From Nitrososphaerales archaeon (GTDB lineage: Archaea > Thermoproteota > Nitrososphaeria > Nitrososphaerales > Gagatemarchaeaceae), in contig JAJTZB010000011.1 in NCBI GenBank assembly GCA_032906765.1, positions 1-41,233 of the forward strand: DNA of 41,233 nt, read 5' to 3'. Shown piece after piece: positions 8,190-15,686 of the stretch. How positions within the stretch are numbered: position 1 is the stretch's first letter; each line of letters begins with the position of its first letter. The notes beneath the pieces were generated by a model, which saw nothing but the letters and a program-made list of their open reading frames with translations, made no database searches and was not told the origin of the DNA. The position numbers and the translations under genes were made by a program.

Positions 8190-9035
8190 ATGCTGAAGCT
8201 GGACGGGCTCAGTTCTGGATACAACGGCGCCGAGGTACTGCACTCAATCTCGCTCGAGATTTCAAAGCCTGCAATCTACGTCGTGCTAGGACCGAACGGC
8301 GCGGGAAAAACGACGCTCTTCAGGACGGTGGCCGGCGTGCTGAGGCCCATCTCCGGGAAGGTGAGTCTTGACGGTCAGGACCTCTACGCGGCAAACCAAG
8401 TGCGTAGGGAGATCGGATACCTCTCCCACCTCACAGCAATGCCAGAGGAGATGACGGTTGCAAAGGCGTTGGCCTTCTACGGCGCAATCGAGGAAGGCGA
8501 CACTGACAAGGCACTAGAGCGTCTCGACCTCAGAGACCTCGCAAGCAAGAAGGTGAGCGACCTCAGCCAGGGCCAGAAGAAGAGGGTCTCGATAGCCAAG
8601 CTCTTCCTCAGGGAGAGGAAGCTGTACCTGATGGACGAGCCGACGTCGAACCTGGACCCTGTGGTCGCGAAGGAGGTGAGGGACATCCTCCTGAACCTGA
8701 GCAAGGACAGGTTCGTGCTCTACTCGTCTCACAACCTGTACGAGGCCCAAGAAATCGGCGACTTCATCGTCTTGATCAAGGATGGGAAGCTAGGGTTCTA
8801 TGGTAGGAAGGAAGAGCTGAGGACGGGAGGCTACCGGGTCGGCTTGAGGGCCTCGGGCGACCTCGCGGTGCTGTTCCCCGAAGGCAAGCGAGAGAAGGAA
8901 TACTTCGTTCTGGATGTAGCCGGACCGCAGGAGGTAGGAGCGATAGTGAAGAGGGTAGTCGATGCGGGCATGACGGTATACGAAGTGAAGGAGCTCGGGA
9001 ATCCTTTGGAAGACCTGTTCGGGGGAGGTAGATAG
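8190..9035 (+). CDS. ABC transporter ATP-binding protein (ABC-2 exporter type)
   Basis: This is the ATPase subunit of an export-type ABC transporter. The 281-residue protein has Walker A GPNGAGKTT (34-42), the signature LSQGQKKR, Walker B LYLMDEP, and the H-loop in SSHNLYEAQ. A C-terminal extension of about 80 residues follows the nucleotide-binding domain. It stops at TAG 9033-9035; the permease follows 43 bases later in the same reading frame. The pair forms an operon. The substrate is unknown. Confidence 0.92.
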   Translation: MLKLDGLSSGYNGAEVLHSISLEISKPAIYVVLGPNGAGKTTLFRTVAGVLRPISGKVSLDGQDLYAANQVRREIGYLSHLTAMPEEMTVAKALAFYGAIEEGDTDKALERLDLRDLASKKVSDLSQGQKKRVSIAKLFLRERKLYLMDEPTSNLDPVVAKEVRDILLNLSKDRFVLYSSHNLYEAQEIGDFIVLIKDGKLGFYGRKEELRTGGYRVGLRASGDLAVLFPEGKREKEYFVLDVAGPQEVGAIVKRVVDAGMTVYEVKELGNPLEDLFGGGR

Positions 9036-9077
9036 GAGACGGACATCTCTAGGCAGGTCTTCGTCAGGAGCGCAAGG

Positions 9078-9731
9078 ATGGGTGTGGTCTACGTCGCCAT
9101 CAGCATCGGGATGGCGATATTCATCACCGTCTCCTTCGGCGTGGGGGCGAGGGCAGGGAGCGTCATCTCCAACAGTGGCCAGGCGTTCGACCTAGGCTCC
9201 GTCTTCGGGCTGATGCTCGTGCCCTTCTTCGCCATCTTCGGGCTGATTATCACCACGCCGACCTACCTGCTCTTCGTCAACGACAAGAACGCGGGAGTGC
9301 TGGAGTACTTGCTCGCCACAGGCATGAGTCAGCGCGACGTCTTCAAGGGATACCTCAAGGCGGCATTGATGCTCTCTCTGCTGCCCATGGTGCCTGCTGT
9401 GCTCATCAGCGTCGTCCTCTCGGCATTTGGGCCGCCGTACGCATTGGGAGTTGGAGCGCTCGCGGTCGTGATGGGTTTGGCGGACGTGGCCTTGGTGACA
9501 TTCCTGATGACAGGGTTCAGCGCGATGCAGAGGAAGCCCACCGGGATGAATTCTCCAGTCGGGATAACCATAGGGGTGTTCCTAGTCCTCCCCGAGTTCC
9601 TGCTTCTGTTCCTCCTGCAGGGTGCGATAATCTGGCTCGACCTGGGGATAGCGGCGGCGCTGATGGTCACGACCGCCGTGCTATTGTCGTCCGTTGACCG
9701 ATTGATAATGCGTGAGAAGCTGTTGCCGTAG
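9078..9731 (+). CDS. ABC-2 type permease subunit
   Basis: A 217-residue integral membrane protein with about six hydrophobic helices, partner of the ATPase encoded just upstream. From ATG 9078 the first membrane helix begins almost at residue 1, which is unusual; permeases of this type normally carry a short cytosolic lead. The 14 in-frame codons between the upstream TAG and this ATG encode such a lead (ending RQVFVRSAR), but contain no ATG, GTG or TTG. Either an unusual start is used or some readthrough joins the two proteins. TAG ends the gene at 9731. Confidence 0.85.
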   Translation: MGVVYVAISIGMAIFITVSFGVGARAGSVISNSGQAFDLGSVFGLMLVPFFAIFGLIITTPTYLLFVNDKNAGVLEYLLATGMSQRDVFKGYLKAALMLSLLPMVPAVLISVVLSAFGPPYALGVGALAVVMGLADVALVTFLMTGFSAMQRKPTGMNSPVGITIGVFLVLPEFLLLFLLQGAIIWLDLGIAAALMVTTAVLLSSVDRLIMREKLLP

Positions 9732-9843
9732 GCGGCAGGATCTAAGGGCTTTCGGCTGAGTCTCAATCGAGTAGAGAGCCCCTAAAGAGTCTCCCGTAAC
9801 TTCGATCATTAAGTGACCGATTGAGCGGCGCGTCCCACGGAAG

Positions 9844-9853
9844 ATCTTAAACA
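9844..9853 (+). promoter_or_regulatory. TATA box of the peroxiredoxin gene
   Basis: ATCTTAAACA is centred about 27 bp upstream of ATG 9876, predicting a leaderless transcript. Confidence 0.45.
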
Positions 9854-9875
9854 TAGAGAATCGCGACGGCACGTC

Positions 9876-10352
9876 ATGCCACATGCGCCAAAAGTCGGTG
9901 AACGGGCTCCGGAATTCACACTCTACGATGCGGACAAGAAGGAACGGAAGCTCTCAGAGCTGCTCACCAAGGGCCGTAAGACAATCCTAGCATTCTTCCC
10001 AGGCGCGTTCACAGGCACGTGCACCACAGAGATGTGCACCTTCAGGGACATGTTCGACGAGCTGCAGAAACTGAACGCGGCGGTGGTCGGCGTTTCCGTC
10101 AACGACCCATTCTCGAACAAGGCGTTCGCGGAGAAGAACGGGTTGCAGTTTCCTCTGCTGTGCGATTTCAAGAGAGAGGTCACGCAGAGTTACGGCGTGC
10201 TCTGGAACGACCTGAGCGGAGTGAAGGGCTACAACGTTGCAAACAGGGCCATATTCGTCTTGAACGACAAGGGCAACATCGTTTACAGTTGGGTGGCTCC
10301 AAACCCAGGGACGCTCCCGTACTTCGACGAGATTAAAGGGGTCCTCAAGTAG
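9876..10352 (+). CDS. Peroxiredoxin (AhpC/TSA, Bcp/AhpE-like)
   Basis: Thiol peroxidase that reduces hydrogen peroxide and organic peroxides. The 158-residue thioredoxin-fold protein has the peroxidatic motif PGAFTGTC with Cys49, and a second Cys five residues later (Cys54), suggesting an atypical 2-Cys mechanism. Asn-Arg-Ala (NRAIFVL) follows at the position of the conserved Arg. The length is normal for the family. It is a single gene behind a TATA box, and cytoplasmic, since no signal peptide is present. Confidence 0.92.
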   Translation: MPHAPKVGERAPEFTLYDADKKERKLSELLTKGRKTILAFFPGAFTGTCTTEMCTFRDMFDELQKLNAAVVGVSVNDPFSNKAFAEKNGLQFPLLCDFKREVTQSYGVLWNDLSGVKGYNVANRAIFVLNDKGNIVYSWVAPNPGTLPYFDEIKGVLK

Positions 10353-10393
10353 GAAACTGCGGCGCTTGGCCTACGCAGAGCCAATCTACGACG

Positions 10394-11281
10394 CTATGTT
10401 TCCTGTACCACCGGGTTCCGCAGCTTGCCGATGCCTTCGATCTGGCATTCGACAACGTCTCCGTCCTTCAGAAAGGGCGCACCACTGTAGGCAGCCACCC
10501 CGGCTGGCGTGCCGGTCGAGATGACGTCTCCTGGCGAGAGAGTGATGCCAGAGGACAGGTACTCAACGAGGCGATCAACCCCGAAGATCATGTCGCCTGT
10601 GGTGGAATCTTGCCTTACGGCCCCGTTCACCGACAGCGAGATTCTGATGTTCTGAGGATTCGCGATTTCATCCCGCGTCACCAGCCAGGGGCCGAGCGGA
10701 AACGCGGAGTCGAGGGCCTTCCCCATGACCCAGTTCTGACCCTGAGCGTTCAGTTTCGACGGCCAGCCCTCGGGGAACTGCCTGTCCCTGAAGCTGACGT
10801 CGTTCGCGATTGCGTAACCAGCGATGTAGTCCATGGCGTCCTCCCGCCTGATGTACTTCCCTCGCTTTCCTATGATGACCGCGAGTTCAACCTCCCAGTC
10901 GGCCTTGCTCGAGACTCTCGGGATGAGTATCGGGTCACCGTTCCCAATGATGCAGTTCCTGAACTTGGTGAAGAAGTATGGCTCCTTGGGAGGGGACGAC
11001 CCTTTCTCCTTGCCGTGCCCTCCGTAGTTGACTGCCGCACATAGAATCTTCTCTGGTAAGAGAATCGGGCTGAGTAGCCTGCTACTTTCGATGCTGCTGC
11101 CTCCCTTTGGGGGGAGGAATCCGACAGCGCGACGCAGTTCTTCCAGGTGTCCCGAAGCAAGCAACTCGTCGACGCTCCTCACAGAGGAGAAACCTGGCAA
11201 CTCAGACAAGCCGCGAATCCTGTGTTCGATGACAACGCCAGCCCGAACCCCGTTCCCGTCGTCGAAGTTGACCAGTTTCAT
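10394..11281 (-). CDS. Fumarylacetoacetate hydrolase family protein
   Basis: FAH-family enzymes cleave or decarboxylate 2-oxo or 2,4-diketo acids with a divalent metal. The 295-residue protein has an N-terminal cap region and the catalytic fold from about residue 75. Metal-ligand motifs are DWEVELAVIIG (two Glu) and NDVSFRD (Asp), with SPGDVISTGTPAGV near the C-terminus. ATG 11281 (MKLVNFDDG) is preferred to an earlier in-frame start because it begins the usual first strand and is preceded by GGTGG. It follows birA on the same strand. The substrate may be acylpyruvate or a homoprotocatechuate-pathway acid. Confidence 0.88.
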   Translation of the reverse strand: MKLVNFDDGNGVRAGVVIEHRIRGLSELPGFSSVRSVDELLASGHLEELRRAVGFLPPKGGSSIESSRLLSPILLPEKILCAAVNYGGHGKEKGSSPPKEPYFFTKFRNCIIGNGDPILIPRVSSKADWEVELAVIIGKRGKYIRREDAMDYIAGYAIANDVSFRDRQFPEGWPSKLNAQGQNWVMGKALDSAFPLGPWLVTRDEIANPQNIRISLSVNGAVRQDSTTGDMIFGVDRLVEYLSSGITLSPGDVISTGTPAGVAAYSGAPFLKDGDVVECQIEGIGKLRNPVVQET

Positions 11282-11337
11282 GATTCCACCGCCGGGTCGT
11301 ATCGCTGTGGAACTAAACCTTGCTTCCAGCCGAACAT

Positions 11338-12102
11338 CTAGAGCTCCTCTCTCAACCACTCCAGGTCTTCGGCGTGCAGCACGACCTTCTTCCCTTGATT
11401 CAAGACCACCAGGCCGCCAGTGCTCTCCAGCTCCAGCGCTGTGCAGGAGAGTTCGGCCCCAGACTTCGCCTTCGCTACGACTTGCTTCCCCAAGGTGCCT
11501 ACAAAGCGCTCCGCGTCCTTCAGGATGTCCGCACCATCAAGCCACCTAGTGTAGACTAGCCGGAACTCATCGAGAATCCGCTCCCTGACGTTGGTCACTT
11601 CGACGGGTCTTCCGAGCTCTTCAAGAAGTGAGGTTGCCGTCCCTTGTGTTCCCTCCAGCGACGAAGTCCTGGAGTTGCAGTTCAGGCCGATTCCCAGGAC
11701 GACATAAGAGAGCGTCTTCCCCGAATAGCTCGCTTCCGCCAAGACTCCCGAGACCTTTCTGCCTCTGATGAGCACGTCATTCGGCCACCTGACGGACGAC
11801 TTCAGGCCGGTGGCAGACTCGATTCCGAGCACGACCGAAAATGCTCCAACGAGCGACAGCAGCTGAGGCTGAGCTGAGTTTGATGGCCTCAGAACGAGGG
11901 ACATGTAAAGGCCGCCCACCGGAGAGTCCCACCTCCGCCCCGACCTTCCTCTTCCTGCAGTCTGCGCTTTGGCCACGACGACCACACCTTCGGGGGCACC
12001 TCCTTCGGCCAATCGGGAGGCTGCATCCTGGGTCGAGCTCACCTCGTCCATCAACTCGAGGTGCCAGATCGCGGGCCTCAAAGAATCCATGCCTCTAGCC
12101 AT
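11338..12102 (-). CDS. birA: Biotin--[acetyl-CoA-carboxylase] ligase
   Basis: BirA makes biotinyl-AMP and attaches biotin to a lysine of biotin carrier proteins. The 254-residue protein has the biotinyl-AMP loop GRGRSGRRW (50-58), GGLYMS, and RWPNDV (105-110). The C-terminal SH3-like domain (about 205-254) is present. There is no N-terminal DNA-binding domain, so it is a pure ligase and not a repressor. The start overlaps the small ORF at 12078-12218, suggesting translational coupling in a minus-strand operon. Confidence 0.93.
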   Translation of the reverse strand: MARGMDSLRPAIWHLELMDEVSSTQDAASRLAEGGAPEGVVVVAKAQTAGRGRSGRRWDSPVGGLYMSLVLRPSNSAQPQLLSLVGAFSVVLGIESATGLKSSVRWPNDVLIRGRKVSGVLAEASYSGKTLSYVVLGIGLNCNSRTSSLEGTQGTATSLLEELGRPVEVTNVRERILDEFRLVYTRWLDGADILKDAERFVGTLGKQVVAKAKSGAELSCTALELESTGGLVVLNQGKKVVLHAEDLEWLREEL

Positions 12103-12218
12103 ACGTCCCTCTTCCTGAAACCGAACTTCGCAGTGCGGTAGGGCACGTCCCCTCGCAGCACCGCCTCCTCTTCTTCCCTGTACAGCGCGTCGACGACCAA
12201 GATGTCGAATCTCGTCAA
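12078..12218 (-). CDS. Small conserved-looking protein upstream of birA
   Basis: A 46-residue frame starting with TTG at 12216-12218 and overlapping the birA start by 25 bases in another frame. It begins LTRFDILVVDAL, then an acidic EEEEA stretch, then a basic FGFRKRDVW segment, with host-like codon use. It fits tightly between the membrane protein at 12241 and birA, which favours a real operon gene. I recognise no family. Confidence 0.45.
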   Translation of the reverse strand: MTRFDILVVDALYREEEEAVLRGDVPYRTAKFGFRKRDVWLEAWIL

Positions 12219-12240
12219 GTCACTCCCCAGAAGACTGCCC

Positions 12241-12438
12241 CTAGGTGAGGAAGGCGGTGATCCCCAGCAGGACGAAGATTGTTAGGTGGCCCAGAAATGC
12301 CCAGCGGAGCAGTCGGATTCCCCCAAAATCGAGCTCCCCGCGCCCGTAGCTCCGAGATGCCCCCGAGTATAGGAAGCCGAAGATTAGCATGAACGCTCCC
12401 GCGAAGGCGAGTACGGCTAGAAGAGCGTTGAGATTCAA
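12241..12438 (-). CDS. Small two-span membrane protein
   Basis: A 65-residue protein with two hydrophobic helices (about 4-26 and 44-63) joined by a short loop with SRSYGRGELDFG. It lies within a minus-strand gene run, 22 bases before the small ORF that leads into birA. No family is recognised. The hydrophobic pattern and operon position support coding. Confidence 0.6.
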   Translation of the reverse strand: MNLNALLAVLAFAGAFMLIFGFLYSGASRSYGRGELDFGGIRLLRWAFLGHLTIFVLLGITAFLT

Positions 12439-12511
12439 TCAGCCCCTTCGCCTCCGCGCCTGCGGTCCCCCACCCGTGCCTGCACTGGACGCATCCGCAT
12501 TGGCAACCTCA

Positions 12512-13147
12512 TCAGTATATCGCCAAGTGCGCCATGATGAGGATTATGATTACCTGGAAGAAGGCCTGGCTGCCTGCAAGACGGATGTTCCTCATGTTCA
12601 GTCTCGCTATCTTGTCTACGTCAGGCTTGGCCTTCGCCAGCTCCAAGAAGATCCTGACCCCGTTCGGCATGAACACTCCGAACCCCTGGGCTGTCAGTAT
12701 CAGAACCACAACGCCCGCGGTGATTATCCACGGCGAGCTAAGGTCGAACTTGCCCATCGACTGGGCCAAATAGATACCGGAAGTTATCGCCACTGCGGCA
12801 AGCGAAGGGATGATGAAGAATGTCGTGGGGGTGAGCCTCTTGGCGACTTCGACTCTGGCCGGCACCTCGAGCGACCGCAGGACCCTAGTCATCACCAGAC
12901 CCATGTATATGTCGAACCCAGTCCAAGTTCCACCACAAATCACGTGGACGTAGTCGAGGGCATAGAGGCTCTTGACTGCGAGCGCGCCCACTAAGACTAT
13001 GGGAGGGACGATTCCGATTGTGAAGCTCCAGAGGAGGAGTTTGGTGGTGTAGGGCGGCAGCTTCGAAGGCCCCTGTTGAGCAACCCCGCCAGCCTGCGCC
13101 ACAACCTCATCGGGCTCTGTTGATTGAAAAGCCTTTCCTGCGCACAA
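12512..13147 (-). CDS. Integral membrane protein of unknown function (DUF2269/CopD-like appearance)
   Basis: A 211-residue protein starting with TTG 13147. After a polar N-terminus (1-33) it has about five membrane helices, near 35-57, 65-85, 108-130, 140-162 and 188-210. The phrase HVICGGTWTGFDIYMG resembles the first conserved helix of DUF2269/CopD-type proteins, where a His lies near a Gly-rich turn; that link is tentative. It is the first gene of the minus-strand run that leads to birA. Confidence 0.7.
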   Translation of the reverse strand: MCAGKAFQSTEPDEVVAQAGGVAQQGPSKLPPYTTKLLLWSFTIGIVPPIVLVGALAVKSLYALDYVHVICGGTWTGFDIYMGLVMTRVLRSLEVPARVEVAKRLTPTTFFIIPSLAAVAITSGIYLAQSMGKFDLSSPWIITAGVVVLILTAQGFGVFMPNGVRIFLELAKAKPDVDKIARLNMRNIRLAGSQAFFQVIIILIMAHLAIY

Positions 13148-13287
13148 GGTAGAGTGGGCTTGCGTCAGGCAGGTGATTGCACCAATTGTGTTTCTCTCAG
13201 CCCAACTCGACTTTCAGGGAACCCCGACGGACTTCCGTGATGGTACGACCAGCGGCCTGCTTAAATGCTATCTGATGGTAGTTTAGT

Positions 13288-13491
13288 ATGAATATTCAAG
13301 TCGAGATACCGGACGACGCCTTCACGTTCTATTCTATCTACCTGAAGGCCAGGGGCCTGTCGTGGGGCGAGTACATCGGTCTGTTGCTTCGAGACGACTT
13401 GAACGCAATCTTCGAGTCGCTGGAACCGAGTGACATCCAGGTCATGTTCAGCCTGCCCTCCTCTCTGAAGTTCAGGCTCGAGACTGACTGA
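13288..13491 (+). CDS. Small protein, possibly ribbon-helix-helix-like
   Basis: A 67-residue protein starting IQVEIPDDAF, a strand that could form a ribbon, followed by two predicted helices. A TATA-like CTTAAAT (13260-13266) sits about 26 bp upstream of ATG 13288, predicting a leaderless transcript. Its end overlaps the convergent RHH gene at 13472. The function is unknown; a small regulator or antitoxin is possible. Confidence 0.55.
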   Translation: MNIQVEIPDDAFTFYSIYLKARGLSWGEYIGLLLRDDLNAIFESLEPSDIQVMFSLPSSLKFRLETD

Positions 13492-13627
13492 GCTTCTCCT
13501 CCATCAGTAGCTTGACTGCCTTCTCAAATGCGTGAGACCTGTTCCTGTAGTTGTCTTCGCGGACCTGCGCATCAATCCAGTCGAGAACTTTTTTGTCGAC
13601 GGCTATCGAGACCTTCTCCTTGGCCAA
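13472..13627 (-). CDS. Ribbon-helix-helix (CopG/Arc-type) protein
   Basis: A 51-residue frame from TTG 13627. It reads KEKVSIAVDKKVLDWID, then NRSHAFEKAVKLLMEEK, the classic ribbon-helix-helix layout of a beta strand with alternating residues followed by two helices. Such proteins are transcriptional repressors or antitoxins. No toxin gene is adjacent. The gene converges on, and slightly overlaps, the small gene at 13288-13491. A TATA-like sequence lies near 13690. Confidence 0.6.
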   Translation of the reverse strand: MAKEKVSIAVDKKVLDWIDAQVREDNYRNRSHAFEKAVKLLMEEKLSQSRA

Positions 13628-13720
13628 CAGCCCGTCTACCCCTTTGTAGGTTATTCTCCCTTATTGCGACTGAGTGTGACGAGGTAGTAATATACTGGTG
13701 CGAGCATCCCTAGAGAGAGA

Positions 13721-13975
13721 ATGCCGAGGCCGCGAGCAAAGAGCCCTCCACAGAGCCCTCATATCCACGGGACGACGCATTCGTCGAAGCGAGGCGTCGA
13801 AGCCGAGTCCGCCAGTAGAGTGAGCAAACCCAGGCTTTGCCTCTTCTGCGCCTTGTCGCATCCAGGACAGGACGGCTACACGCTAATCATGAAGCCAGGA
13901 GAACAATGCGAATGCAGGAAGGATGGGTGTCGGCATGGTTCCGAGAACGAAATTAGAAGCATGCCCCAGCCTTGA
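13721..13975 (+). CDS. Possible small Cys-rich protein
   Basis: An 84-residue frame behind a well-placed TATA-like box (AGTAATATACT, 13686-13696). The N-terminal half is Pro/Ser-rich and basic. The C-terminal half holds Cys residues as CLFC and CECRKDGC, which might bind a metal. The composition of the first half is not convincingly coding, so this remains tentative. Confidence 0.3.
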   Translation: MPRPRAKSPPQSPHIHGTTHSSKRGVEAESASRVSKPRLCLFCALSHPGQDGYTLIMKPGEQCECRKDGCRHGSENEIRSMPQP

Positions 13976-14123
13976 TTCAGCCTCTCCCCAAACTGACGCA
14001 CAGACTTCCGTGATGCTCCGATGATGAATGTCCGGGCGGTTATGCCCGTTGTCCTCGCCGCAAGGGCACGTTTGCCAGCAAGAGGGTCCGCCAGGTGTTC
14101 TCGTGCGAAATATGTCTTCTCAA

Positions 14124-14133
14124 TTCTTATATC
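14124..14133 (+). promoter_or_regulatory. TATA box of tRNA-His
   Basis: TTCTTATATC is centred about 31 bp upstream of the tRNA 5' end. Confidence 0.5.
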
Positions 14134-14159
14134 GATACGCGAATCGAGTCGCCGAGCGT

Positions 14160-14248
14160 GGCCCAGATAGTGTAGCTTGGTTAGCATAGGAGGCTGTGGA
14201 GTTCTTCGCGGAGACCTCCCGACGAGGGTTCAAATCCCTCTCTGGGCC
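14160..14248 (+). tRNA. tRNA-His (GTG) with a 14-nt intron
   Basis: The acceptor stem GCCCAGA/TCTGGGC pairs perfectly, and an extra 5' G at 14160 faces C73 at 14248, the G-1:C73 identity pair of tRNA-His. The anticodon stem is GGAGG/CCTCC with anticodon GTG at 14196-14198. Fourteen extra bases, about 14200-14213, lie after position 37, the canonical archaeal intron site. The T arm is GAGGG/CCCTC with loop TTCAAAT. The 3' end is the attachment site of the element that follows. Confidence 0.92.
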
Positions 14249-14250
14249 CT
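14237..14250 (+). repeat. attL-like core in tRNA-His 3' end
   Basis: CCTCTCTGGGCCCT, covering the T-stem 3' strand, acceptor strand and discriminator, is repeated exactly at 18851-18864. The integrase gene begins 53 bases downstream. Confidence 0.65.
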
Positions 14251-14274
14251 CTTATGTAGGCTCAAACCGTGGCG

Positions 14275-14282
14275 TTTTATAA
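14275..14282 (+). promoter_or_regulatory. TATA box of the integrase gene
   Basis: TTTTATAA is centred about 25 bp before ATG 14303, predicting a leaderless integrase transcript. Confidence 0.5.
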
Positions 14283-14302
14283 CCTAAAGCGCCTTTATTG
14301 AC

Positions 14303-15559
14303 ATGAGACCTCATTCCGAGGAAGGCCAGAGGTCCGTCGAGGCGTTGATGGCATCGATGAAGCTGGCCGACGCCACGAAGGCGGGCCATCTGATGAGGGT
14401 GAGCCAATATGCGGGGCACCTCAAGACGACTCCAGACGAAGTCGTGAGGGAAGCCAAGGCCCATCCAAGGAAGTTCGAGGAGACGTTCAGGGAGTTCGTC
14501 CAAGCTGTAGGCAAGAACGCCAGCCCTGCGACGACCTCGTCATACCGCCATTCCCTCAAGCGCTTCCTGGAAGTCAACCGCGTGACGAGCATAAACTGGG
14601 ACTACATCGGCGAGTTCGTCCCAAGCGCAAGGAGGGCCGGGCAGGACAGGGCGCCGACGCTGGAAGAGATCCGCAAGATTGTCGACGTCGCTGACCTGCG
14701 CATGAGGTGCCTGGCCCTCTTCCTGTGCTCCTCCGGGGCCAGGATCGGCTCGGTCCCCTACCTCAGATGGCGGGACGTCGAGGAAGTCGAATCGGATGGG
14801 GAGAAGCTCGCCAAGGTGACCATATACAGGGGAGAGCCCGAGGAGTACCTCACATTCATCACGCCCGAATGCTATCGGTACCTGCTCCAGTACAGGGAGT
14901 TGAGGGAGAAGATCGGTGAGAAGGTCGTCGGGATGTCTTTCGTGTTCACCACACAACCCAACGCGCGCAAGTTCGACCAGAGCAAGGTGGGAGTCGCGTC
15001 GGTGAAGACGTTGAAGAATCAGCTCGGTGAACTTCTACGACACCTGGGCATGCGGACTGTCATCAGCGAGAGGGGAGGCTACAAGAATTACGAGTTCAAA
15101 CAGGCGCACGGGTTCAGGAAGTTCTTCAAGACGAGGATGGAGATGTCGGGGGTCAAGCCCATCATAACCGAGATGCTGATGGGGCACGCGATCGGCGTCT
15201 CGGGGAGCTACATGAAACCCACGGAAAAGGAGCTCCTCGAGGAGTACTCGAAGGCGGTCGACAACCTGACAATCATCGGCAGGGCGGGCGGGAGAGTGGA
15301 CATCAAGAACGCGTTCAGGGAACAGCTGCTAATCGTCGCTGGGTTCAACGAGGAAGAGATTGGGAAGATGGACTTGGACAAGGTCTCCGACGAAGAATTC
15401 CAACAGGTGATTCGCCGGAGGCTGCTCGGCACGATGACGAACAACGGCAACCATCAGAAGGTCATACCGCTGGGCGAGGTCGATAGCTACATCTCGAAGG
15501 GATGGGAGTTCGTCGCCGCTCTGCCGAATGACAGGGCCATACTGAAGCTTCCCCGCTGA
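14303..15559 (+). CDS. Tyrosine recombinase / integrase
   Basis: A site-specific recombinase of the XerC/phage-integrase fold. The 418-residue protein has an N-terminal core-binding (SAM-like) region (about 15-110) and a catalytic domain (about 118-325). The catalytic set is visible: Arg147 in SSGARIGS, His269-x-x-Arg272 in HGFRKFF, His295 in MGHAIG, and the Tyr303 nucleophile in GSYM. A C-terminal tail of about 90 residues follows. The gene lies directly downstream of tRNA-His in the same direction, as expected when the tRNA is the attachment site. It appears intact. Confidence 0.93.
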   Translation: MRPHSEEGQRSVEALMASMKLADATKAGHLMRVSQYAGHLKTTPDEVVREAKAHPRKFEETFREFVQAVGKNASPATTSSYRHSLKRFLEVNRVTSINWDYIGEFVPSARRAGQDRAPTLEEIRKIVDVADLRMRCLALFLCSSGARIGSVPYLRWRDVEEVESDGEKLAKVTIYRGEPEEYLTFITPECYRYLLQYRELREKIGEKVVGMSFVFTTQPNARKFDQSKVGVASVKTLKNQLGELLRHLGMRTVISERGGYKNYEFKQAHGFRKFFKTRMEMSGVKPIITEMLMGHAIGVSGSYMKPTEKELLEEYSKAVDNLTIIGRAGGRVDIKNAFREQLLIVAGFNEEEIGKMDLDKVSDEEFQQVIRRRLLGTMTNNGNHQKVIPLGEVDSYISKGWEFVAALPNDRAILKLPR

Positions 15560-15595
15560 AGGGACCGTCTCACCGCGCGCGAGGGTATGCGTATG

Positions 15596-15667
15596 CTATA
15601 CTATAATTTGGTTTATAAGGTAATTGAGTTACTATACTATAATAAGACTTATAAATAAACAGACTTG
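15596..15667 (+). promoter_or_regulatory. Tandem 36-bp promoter/operator repeat of the AbiE-like pair
   Basis: CTATACTATAAT occurs at 15596-15607 and again at 15632-15643. Each copy is followed, after five bases, by TTATAA (15613-15618 and 15649-15654). The second TATA is about 35 bp before ATG 15687. Tandem identical sites upstream of an AbiEi-type gene fit the autorepression known for that family. Confidence 0.6.
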
Positions 15668-15686
15668 GGATAGTGTGGCGGGGTCC

